From Nocardioides xinjiangensis (GTDB taxonomy: Bacteria > Actinomycetota > Actinomycetes > Propionibacteriales > Nocardioidaceae), in assembly GCF_017916455.1 (NCBI RefSeq), contig NZ_JAFMSY010000003.1:124001-188000 (forward strand): a DNA stretch of 64,000 nucleotides. Direction: 5' to 3'. Shown piece by piece: positions 53,480 through 64,000 of the stretch. Under the pieces are notes generated by a model that was not told the DNA's origin, did not search any database, and saw only the letters and a program-made list of their open reading frames with translations. How positions within the stretch are numbered: position 1 is the first letter of the stretch; each line of letters begins with the position of its first letter. A program made the position numbers and the translations under genes.

Positions 53480-54700
53480 GTGCGGGAGTACCTCCTCGTC
53501 TTCCTCGTCGCCCTCTCGGTGACCTACCTCCTCACGGTCGTCGCCCGCGAGATCGCGTTGCGCACCGGAGCCGTGGCCCAGGTGCGCGACCGCGACGTCC
53601 ACGCCGAGCCGATCCCCTACCTCGGCGGCCTGGCGATGCTCGGCGGCATCGGCGCGGCGTACCTGGTGGCGCGCGAGCTGCCGTTCCTGGGGCTGCGCAG
53701 CGAGGGCTTCGTCTTCGACGACGCCCGCACGGTGATCATCGCCGGCGCGCTCATCTGCGCGGTGGGCGTGATCGACGACATCTTCGAGCTCGACGCGCTG
53801 ACCAAGCTGGGCGGGCAGGTGCTGGTCGCGGGCTTCCTGGTCGTGCAGGGCGTGAAGTTCTGGTGGTTCCCGAACACGGACGGCGAGCTGTTCTCCATCG
53901 ACAGCTCCCAGGCCGCGCTGCTCACGCTCTTCCTCGTGATCGGCACGATGAACGCGGTGAACTTCGTCGACGGGCTCGACGGCCTCGCGGCGGGCGTCGT
54001 CGGCATCGGAGCGGCGGCGTTCTTCCTCTACTGCTACGTCCTCACCGCGCAGAACAACCTCACGCTCGCCACCACCGGCGCCCTGCTGAGCGCCGCGCTC
54101 GCCGGTGCGTGCGCCGGCTTCCTGCCCCACAACTTCCACCCGGCCCGCCTGTTCATGGGCGACTCCGGGTCCATGCTGATCGGCCTGGTGCTGTCGGCGA
54201 GCGTGCTCACCATGTCGGGGCAGTTCCCGGTGGCCGACGTGTCGAGCGGCGGCAACGGCCTCTTCGTGACCGTGCTGCCGGTGCTGCTGCCCATCTCCTT
54301 GCTGATGGTCCCGATGGTCGACCTCGTGCTCGCGGTCGTGCGCCGGACGCGCGCGGGACGCTCGCCGATGAGCGCGGACAAGCAGCACCTGCACCACCGC
54401 CTCCTCGAGATCGGCCACTCCCAGCGCCGGGCCGTGGTGATCATGTGGCTGTGGGCCTTCACCATCGCCACCGGCGCGGTGCTGGTGAGCCTCAACACGG
54501 AGCCGTGGGTGTGGTGGAGCCTGGGCACGATGCTGGCGGTGACGGTGGCGATGACCTTCGTGCTGCCGAGGGTGAACCGGCCGCGCAAGACCGGGCTCGG
54601 CGACACCGGCCTCCCGGAGAACGCGGCGGTCGAGGGCCGTGTCGACGGCGACCCGCCGGGCCCGGCGGGCGACGCACCCGCGGGGACGGCCGTCCCCTGA
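53480..54700 (+). CDS. WecA/MraY-family glycosyl-1-phosphate transferase
   Basis: 406 residues with about ten transmembrane helices, GTG 53480. Active-site Asp motifs: VNFVDGLDGLAAGV and the FMGDSGSMLIG loop; HLHHRLLEIGHS and the early VRDRDVHAEPIPYLGG match the WecA branch. It transfers GlcNAc-1-phosphate (or similar) to a polyprenyl phosphate at the membrane, the first step of wall-linker or polysaccharide synthesis. In mycobacteria the gene at this site is wecA. A cytoplasmic Pro/Gly-rich tail follows. Confidence 0.92.
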   Translation: MREYLLVFLVALSVTYLLTVVAREIALRTGAVAQVRDRDVHAEPIPYLGGLAMLGGIGAAYLVARELPFLGLRSEGFVFDDARTVIIAGALICAVGVIDDIFELDALTKLGGQVLVAGFLVVQGVKFWWFPNTDGELFSIDSSQAALLTLFLVIGTMNAVNFVDGLDGLAAGVVGIGAAAFFLYCYVLTAQNNLTLATTGALLSAALAGACAGFLPHNFHPARLFMGDSGSMLIGLVLSASVLTMSGQFPVADVSSGGNGLFVTVLPVLLPISLLMVPMVDLVLAVVRRTRAGRSPMSADKQHLHHRLLEIGHSQRRAVVIMWLWAFTIATGAVLVSLNTEPWVWWSLGTMLAVTVAMTFVLPRVNRPRKTGLGDTGLPENAAVEGRVDGDPPGPAGDAPAGTAVP

Positions 54701-54727
54701 CCGCGATTTCGAGCCGCGCAGGACTTT

Positions 54728-54743
54728 GTGATAGTTTTCACGA
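54728..54743. promoter_or_regulatory. CRP/GlxR-like operator (TGTGA-N6-TCACG)
   Basis: TGTGA (54728-54732), six bases, TCACG (54739-54743), close to the TGTGA-N6-TCACA consensus. The half-sites flank a likely -10 (GATAGT, 54731-54736) with TTCGAG as -35 18 bases upstream, so binding should block RNA polymerase. It precedes the ATP synthase unit. Confidence 0.6.
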
Positions 54744-54780
54744 GCAGACGAACACGACCTCCGACAGACAGGCCGCCGCC

Positions 54781-55248
54781 ATGACGACCGAGTCGACGCC
54801 AGACTTCCCGACCGGGATGTCGCCGCTCCTCGGTGCCGTGGCCGCCGGAGGCCTCGCCGTGGTCGTCCTGGCGCTCGTCGCGGCCGTCGCCGACGGCAGG
54901 GCGGGCGTCGTGGGGGCGGCAGCCGGAGGGGTGCTGACCCTCGTCGTCTTCGCGCTCGGCATCCTCGTCGTCGGCCTCGTGGCGCGCGTGATGCCGTCGG
55001 CCTCGTTGCTCGTGGCACTCATGACCTACGCCCTGCAGCTCCTCGCCCTGGCCCTCGTCGTGGCGGCCATCGAGCGTGCCGGGTGGGACGCCACGACCCT
55101 GTCGCGCGGGTGGTTCGCCGCCGGGGTCATCGCCGTCACGCTGCTGTGGCTGGTGGGCCAGCTGGTCGCCGCCACGCGCCAGCGGATCCCGTCCTACGAC
55201 GGCGTCCCCACGGGCGGTGCGGCGCAGCACCCCGGGGGTGAGCGATGA
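54781..55248 (+). CDS. membrane protein at ATP synthase locus, AtpI-like
   Basis: 155 residues, four hydrophobic helices (LLGAVAAGGLAVVVLALVAAV, VVGAAAGGVLTLVVFALGILVV, LLVALMTYALQLLALALVVAA, GWFAAGVIAVTLLWLVGQLVA). The position before the atp genes matches mycobacterial Rv1303, annotated as an ATP synthase accessory protein. ATGA overlap with the next gene. Role inferred from position. Confidence 0.75.
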   Translation: MTTESTPDFPTGMSPLLGAVAAGGLAVVVLALVAAVADGRAGVVGAAAGGVLTLVVFALGILVVGLVARVMPSASLLVALMTYALQLLALALVVAAIERAGWDATTLSRGWFAAGVIAVTLLWLVGQLVAATRQRIPSYDGVPTGGAAQHPGGER

Positions 55249-55502
55249 CTCCTCCCGCTGCTAGTGTGCGGCACGCGATGGCTCGACAGCTTCCCCCGAC
55301 GGCCGGACCCGACGACACCCCCAATGGCGACCCCTGGCACGCCTTCGGCTACGTCGTGTCGGGCGTGGGCGTCTACGGTCTGGCTGGCTGGGCCCTCGAC
55401 CGTTGGCTCGGAACGAGCTTCCTCGTGGCGATCGGCATCCTCATCGGTGCCGGCTTCGGGATCTACATGACGTACGCACGGTTCAACAAGTCAAGCCAGT
55501 AG
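55245..55502 (+). CDS. AtpZ/AtpI family protein
   Basis: 85 residues from ATG 55245, or 74 from ATG 55278 (MARQLPPT). Two transmembrane helices, GYVVSGVGVYGLAGWALDRWLG and FLVAIGILIGAGFGIYMTY, as in the AtpI/AtpZ family that supports c-ring assembly or Mg2+/Ca2+ handling of the ATP synthase. It lies 12 bases before atpB. Confidence 0.85.
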   Translation: MTPPAASVRHAMARQLPPTAGPDDTPNGDPWHAFGYVVSGVGVYGLAGWALDRWLGTSFLVAIGILIGAGFGIYMTYARFNKSSQ

Positions 55503-55514
55503 GAGACTGACTCG

Positions 55515-56312
55515 ATGTTCGGCATCACGATGGCTGCGTCCGGCGACGAGTTCGTCGCTCCCGGGCCCAACAGCTTCGACTTCGACGCTGTGCCGCTGTT
55601 CAACCTCGGTGGGCTCGCCGTCACGAAGCCGATGGTGCAGCTGCTGCTCGGTGCCCTCATCGTCTTCGTGTTCTTCTACGCCGCCGCCCGCCGTGCCACC
55701 CTCGTGCCGGGCCGCCTCCAGTTCGCCGGCGAGAGCGCCTACGGCATGGTCCGCAACTCGGTCGGGCGCGACATCATCGGCAGCCACGACTTCCTCCGGT
55801 TCGTCCCGTACCTCGTCACCCTCTTCTTCTTCATCCTCGTGAACAACGCGTTCGCGTCCATCCCGGGGATCCAGTTCCCGACCTTCTCGCGCGCGTCCAT
55901 GGCCTACGCGCTGGCCGGGCTCAGCTGGGTCATCTACAACGCCGTGGGGATCAAGAAGCACGGCTTCCTCGGCTACCTCAAGCTGCAGAGCGTGCCGTCC
56001 GGCGTCAGCCCGGTGATGTACCCGCTCCTGGTGCCGCTGGAGTTCTTCTCCAACATCCTCGTGCGGCCGGTCACGCTGGCGCTGCGTCTGTTCGCCAACA
56101 TGTTCGCCGGCCACCTGCTGCTGATCCTCTTCTCGACCGGCGGCCTGTTCCTCATCGAGTACGGCGGCATCGGCTACGTCGCCGGCCCGCTGGCGTGGGT
56201 GCTCGCGATCGCGATCTCGTTCCTCGAGCTCCTGGTGCAGTTCCTGCAGGCCTACGTCTTCACCCTGCTCAACGCGATGTACATCTCCGGCGCCCTCGCC
56301 GACGAGCACTGA
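55515..56312 (+). CDS. atpB: ATP synthase subunit a
   Basis: 265 residues, five to six transmembrane helices. The essential arginine is in [21 protein letters not shown], with the final [25 protein letters not shown] helix carrying conserved Glu/Gln. It forms the proton channel with subunit c. ATG 55515, 12 bases after atpI. Confidence 0.97.
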   Translation: MFGITMAASGDEFVAPGPNSFDFDAVPLFNLGGLAVTKPMVQLLLGALIVFVFFYAAARRATLVPGRLQFAGESAYGMVRNSVGRDIIGSHDFLRFVPYLVTLFFFILVNNAFASIPGIQFPTFSRASMAYALAGLSWVIYNAVGIKKHGFLGYLKLQSVPSGVSPVMYPLLVPLEFFSNILVRPVTLALRLFANMFAGHLLLILFSTGGLFLIEYGGIGYVAGPLAWVLAIAISFLELLVQFLQAYVFTLLNAMYISGALADEH

Positions 56313-56386
56313 GCGCTCGAGCACGACCGCTCGCCCCACAGTTCACCACCCAGCTCTCAAGTAGAAACAACCGAAAGGACAAAGCC

Positions 56387-56590
56387 GTGGAAGGCTCCCT
56401 CAACATGGTCGGTTACGGTCTCGCTGCGATCGGCCCCGGTGTCGGTATCGGCCTGATCTTCGCCGCCTACATCTCCGGTGTCGCCCGTCAGCCCGAGGCC
56501 CAGGGCCGCCTCCAGTCGATCGCCATCCTGGGCTTCGCCCTGGCCGAGGCGCTCGCCATCATCGGCATCGCGCTCGCGTTCGTCCTCTGA
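56387..56590 (+). CDS. atpE: ATP synthase subunit c
   Basis: 67 residues, two hairpin helices; the proton-carrying acid is Glu in [13 protein letters not shown] (~residue 54). The polar loop is [12 protein letters not shown] 56387 follows GAAAGGAC. The 72-base gap after atpB has no obvious terminator, so the operon continues. Confidence 0.97.
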   Translation: MEGSLNMVGYGLAAIGPGVGIGLIFAAYISGVARQPEAQGRLQSIAILGFALAEALAIIGIALAFVL

Positions 56591-56612
56591 CACGACCCGC
56601 CTGCACGACTGA

Positions 56613-57205
<593 letters not shown>

Positions 57206-57206
<1 letters not shown>

Positions 57207-58000
57207 TGTTGCGAGGAGCGTCTGCCGACGCGTACGCCGCCACCGCCGGTGCCCTCCCGGGCTCCGGTGACGTCGGCGCCGTCGGGCCGGAGCTGTTCGG
57301 TGTGGCGGACCTCCTCCGCGCCGAGCCCACCCTGCGGCGCGTCGTCACCGACGCGTCCGTCCCGAGCGAGGCGAAGGCCGGGCTGCTCCGCGAGGTGCTG
57401 TCCGGCAAGGTCTCCGAGCTCACCCTGGCCGTGGTCACCGTCGCGGTGGCCCAGCGCTGGACCGCCGGCCGCGACCTCCCCGACGCCCTCGAGCGGCTCG
57501 GGGTCGTCTCGGTCGCCCGTTCCGCGGGTGGCGACGCCGGTCGTCTCGAGGACGAGCTGTTCGCCTTCGCGCAGGTCGTCCAGGCCAACCCGCAGCTGCG
57601 CGACGCCCTGTCCGACCCGGCCCGCAGCCGGGACGACAAGGCGCGGCTGCTGGCCGACCTGCTGGGCGACAAGGTCCTCCCGGCCACCGTCGTGCTCGTG
57701 CAGCAGTCGCTGTCGGGCAGCTACCGGACGGTCGGGGTCGCCCTGGCCGACTACCAGAAGGTGGCAGCCGACGTCCGCGGCGAGGGCGTGGCCACCGTCC
57801 ACGTCGCCCGGCCGCTCTCCGACGGCGACCGCCAGCGTCTCGCCGACGGCCTCGCGCGCACCTACGGGCGCGAGATCCACCTCAACGTCGTCGTCGACCC
57901 CGCGGTCCTCGGCGGCATCCGCGTCGAGATCGGGGACGACGTCATCGACGGCACGGTGTCCAGCCGCCTCGACGAGGCACGACGCCGGCTCGCCGGCTGA
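57206..58000 (+). CDS. atpH: ATP synthase subunit delta
   Basis: 264 residues, longer than the ~180 of E. coli but typical of actinobacteria. The C-terminal REIHLNVVVDPAVLGGIRVEIGDDVIDGTV signature is clear; the N-terminal part (SADAYAATAGALPGSGDVGAV) is helical. It joins the b stalk to the top of F1. Confidence 0.95.
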
Positions 58001-58069
58001 GCCGCGGCACCCAGCCCCCCGCACCACCAGAACTTTCGAGCAGACCAGACCAGGAACAGGTGAGATGAG

Positions 58070-59710
<1,641 letters not shown>

Positions 59711-59714
59711 CGAG

Positions 59715-62120
<2,406 letters not shown>

Positions 62121-62121
<1 letters not shown>

Positions 62122-62531
62122 TGGCCTCGGACGCCTCGACCGACAAGGCCCTCCAGGTCGAGCTGGTCGCCGCCGACCGACTCGTCTGGTCGGGCCAGGC
62201 CACCATGGTCATCGCCCGCACGACCGAAGGCGACCTCGGCATCCTCCCCAACCACGCTCCGCTGCTGTCCTCGATCATCGAGGGCGTGGTGGACGTGCAG
62301 ACGGTGGACGGCGAGACCTGGGTCGCCGCTGTCGACGCCGGCTTCCTGTCGGTGGCCGACAACCGCGTCTCGATCCTCTCCGAGCGCGCCGAGATGTCGC
62401 ACGAGATCAACCTGGAGAAGGCTCGGCAGGACCTCGAGCGGGCGCAGGCGTCCGGCGAGAACGACGACGCGGCCCAGGAGGCCGTGCGTCGTGCCGAGGC
62501 ACGGATCCGCGCCGTCGAGCGGGCCTCCTGA
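62121..62531 (+). CDS. atpC: ATP synthase subunit epsilon
   Basis: 136 residues. N-terminal beta-sandwich (LQVELVAADRLVWSGQATMVIARTTEGDLGILPNHAPLLSSI) and a C-terminal helical hairpin (NLEKARQDLERAQASGENDD). It couples rotation to the gate of F1 and can inhibit ATP hydrolysis. Last gene of the atp operon. Confidence 0.96.
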
Positions 62532-62553
62532 CAGGAGCCGTCCGACCGACCGC

Positions 62554-62559
62554 TAGGGT
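62554..62559 (+). promoter_or_regulatory. -10 element (TAGGGT) upstream of DUF2550 gene
   Basis: TAGGGT at 62554-62559; transcription would start inside the left arm of the inverted repeat at 62559-62590, placing the repeat at the start of the transcript. Confidence 0.4.
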
Positions 62560-62590
62560 GAGCGCACGAACCGCATGGTTCGTGCGCTCA
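62559..62590. other. 14-bp-arm perfect inverted repeat (operator or terminator)
   Basis: Arms TGAGCGCACGAACC (62559-62572) and its reverse complement (62577-62590), loop GCAT. It lies 28 bases after atpC and before the DUF2550 start; it may end the atp transcript or bind a regulator. Confidence 0.6.
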
Positions 62591-62610
62591 CTGCGTTGCG
62601 AGGGGTGTGG

Positions 62611-63054
62611 ATGCCGGTCTGGGAATGGGCGCTCGACATCGTCGGGCTCATCCTGCTCCTCGCCCTGCTCTACGGCATCTCCCTGATCGTCCGGCGCCGC
62701 CTCCTCGCCCGCCACGGCGGCACCTTCGAGCTCAGCTACCGGGCCCGGTCCGACCGCCCGGGCCGAGGGTGGCTGCTCGGCATCGGTCGCTACTCCGGCC
62801 AGTCGCTGGAGTGGTTCCGCATCTTCTCGCTGTCGCCGCGACCCAAGCGGGTCTGGGCCCGCGACCTGCTGGAGTACTCCGGCCGCCGCTCGCCGGCAGG
62901 GCCGGAGGAGATGTCGCTGTACGACGGCCACGTGGTGGCGTCGTGCCGCTACGGCGGCGAGCCGCTCGAGATCGCCATGAGCGAGGCGTCGTTGACCGGG
63001 TTCCAGTCCTGGCTGGAGTCCGGCCCCCCGGGCACCGACTGGAACCGGCGCTAG
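62611..63054 (+). CDS. DUF2550 family membrane-anchored protein
   Basis: 147 residues from ATG 62611, with AGGGG 5 bases upstream; ATG 62575 is in the inverted repeat and is rejected. One N-terminal membrane helix (IVGLILLLALLYGISLIV) then a basic, beta-type cytoplasmic domain (FELSYRARSDRPGRGWLLGIGRY). It follows atpC in actinobacteria, as Rv1312 does. Function unknown. Its stop overlaps the convergent LacI gene as CTAG. Confidence 0.85.
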   Translation: MPVWEWALDIVGLILLLALLYGISLIVRRRLLARHGGTFELSYRARSDRPGRGWLLGIGRYSGQSLEWFRIFSLSPRPKRVWARDLLEYSGRRSPAGPEEMSLYDGHVVASCRYGGEPLEIAMSEASLTGFQSWLESGPPGTDWNRR

Positions 63055-64000
63055 CCGGCCACGTCGGTCGGGGGAGCGACGGGTCCGGTCGAGCCGCCGA
63101 GGCGGAGCTCGACGGGAAGCACCACGTCGGCCGTCTCGGCGCCGGCGATCCGGTCGAGGACCGCCTGTGCGGTCGCGCGTCCCTTCTCGGCCAGCGGTTG
63201 CGCCACGGTCGTCAGGTCGACGTCGAGCCACGGCGTGGGCACCCCGTCGAACCCGGCGACGCTCAGGTCGTCCGGCACGCGGAGGCCGCGGCGGCGGGCC
63301 TCCACCACGGCGCCGGCGGCCTGCACGTCGCTCTGGCACACCAGGGCGGTGACGCCCGGCCTGCCGCCGGGAGCCGCGTCGAGCCACGCGGCGACCGTCG
63401 CCTGGGCGGCACCGATGTCGCTGGCGCACGCACCGACGACCTCGGCGTCGGGGAACACCTCACGCAGCCCGGCCTCGCGCTCGCGCTGGGGGTGTGACGC
63501 CTCGAGCATGAGGATCGCCACCCGGCGGTGACCCAGGTCGTGCAGGTGGCGGGCGAGGGCCGCGACACCGCCGCGGTGGTCGATGTCGATGAACGTGGTG
63601 CCGGGCCACGACGGACCCTCGACGACGACCATCGGCACCTCGCGCGCCGCGAGCTCGTCGTAGGAGCCCCAGGTCTCGCGACCGCAGATGTCGTAGATCG
63701 CGGCGTCGAGGGGGAGACCGACGTGGTCGGCGTCGTCCGGCATGAGCAGCAGCCCGAGGCCGGCGGCGTCGAGGACCTGGGAGATGGCGTCGAGCATGGG
63801 CAGCGCGGCCGGGTCGCTGAACGCGGTGCTGAGCCGGCCGACCGCGATGCCGACGACGCCGCTGCGGCCGCGGCGCAGGTTGCGTGCCAGGGGGTTCGGG
63901 CCCGTGTAGCCCAGCGAGGCGGCCGCGGCGAGCACGCGCGAGCGGGTCGCCTCGGAGACCGGCTTGTTGCCGGAGAACGTGAGCGACGCCGTGGACAGCG
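63051..64000 (-). CDS. LacI family transcriptional regulator (partial, N-terminus cut by window edge)
   Basis: The frame runs open to the right edge, and the HTH is only partly present: LTFSGNKPVSEATRSRVLAAAASLGYTGPNPLARNLR includes the hinge helix. The effector domain has GIAVGRLSTAF, DDADHVGLPLDAAIYDICG and DLSVAGFDGVPTPWLDVDLTTVAQP, as in LacI/GalR sugar repressors. The ligand is not predictable. Convergent with DUF2550. Confidence 0.9.
   Translation of the reverse strand, partial: LSTASLTFSGNKPVSEATRSRVLAAAASLGYTGPNPLARNLRRGRSGVVGIAVGRLSTAFSDPAALPMLDAISQVLDAAGLGLLLMPDDADHVGLPLDAAIYDICGRETWGSYDELAAREVPMVVVEGPSWPGTTFIDIDHRGGVAALARHLHDLGHRRVAILMLEASHPQREREAGLREVFPDAEVVGACASDIGAAQATVAAWLDAAPGGRPGVTALVCQSDVQAAGAVVEARRRGLRVPDDLSVAGFDGVPTPWLDVDLTTVAQPLAEKGRATAQAVLDRIAGAETADVVLPVELRLGGSTGPVAPPTDVAG

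Noticed and set aside
62575..62610. ATG 62575 as the DUF2550 start
   Set aside because: It falls in the loop of a perfect inverted repeat with no ribosome-binding site; ATG 62611 has AGGGG 5 bases upstream.

Overview
The window is high-GC chromosomal DNA from an actinobacterium, most likely a Nocardioides-type member of the Nocardioidaceae. This is inferred from gene content and order: WhiB, PdtaS, a SigR/RsrA pair, Kgd, the nickel SOD pair SodN/SodX, the tiny ribosomal protein bL37 and the actinobacterial argS-to-atp gene order. No insertion sequence, prophage, CRISPR array or rRNA operon was seen, and only one tRNA gene.

Region 1 (1-15,900) is mixed accessory and housekeeping DNA: a truncated acyl-CoA dehydrogenase with a divergent TetR regulator, a secreted HExxH protease-like protein, a TagD-like cytidylyltransferase, DUF445, a secreted PLD-like protein, an S4 RNA-binding protein, FKBP, a CBS protein, HisN, aroA-rsgA, DoxX, an unusual membrane-anchored ECF sigma factor with long amino-acid repeats, a degenerate GGDEF-like protein, a YedK/HMCES protein and a hydrolase. 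Region 2 (15,900-28,000) is rich in regulators: sigR-rsrA-bL37 behind a near-perfect SigR autopromoter, a SigE-family ECF factor with a membrane partner, PdtaS, WhiB1, RsbW-SigF and a secreted GH16 enzyme. Region 3 (28,000-41,300) holds sodN/sodX, malic enzyme, an Eis-like acetyltransferase, an oxidoreductase-SDR pair, the large Kgd enzyme with a 58-residue neighbour, a lipoprotein-LCP pair, a secreted anchor-P protein and tRNA-Arg(CCG).

Region 4 (41,900-63,050) is the conserved block argS-lysA-hom-thrC-thrB-rho-rpmE-prfA-prmC-sua5-wecA-atpI-atpBEFHAGDC-DUF2550, in the same order as in Mycobacterium tuberculosis. It couples aspartate-family amino-acid synthesis, translation and termination factors, cell-wall lipid-linked sugar synthesis and the F1Fo ATP synthase. 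A truncated LacI regulator closes the window.

The strongest anomaly is Rho. The gene sits at the normal rho locus, but the P-loop lysine is Val434 and the residue at the catalytic glutamate position is Thr461, and the C-terminus is short. By comparison with E. coli Rho it should be a weak or dead ATPase. Other notable signals are a sigma factor fused to a zinc-finger anti-sigma motif, a membrane helix and an external repeat stalk; two SigR-type promoters (sigR and rpmE); a strict leaderless promoter architecture (TAnnnT, six bases, then ATG/GTG) at ten genes; a CRP-like site at the ATP synthase operon promoter; and several long inverted repeats.
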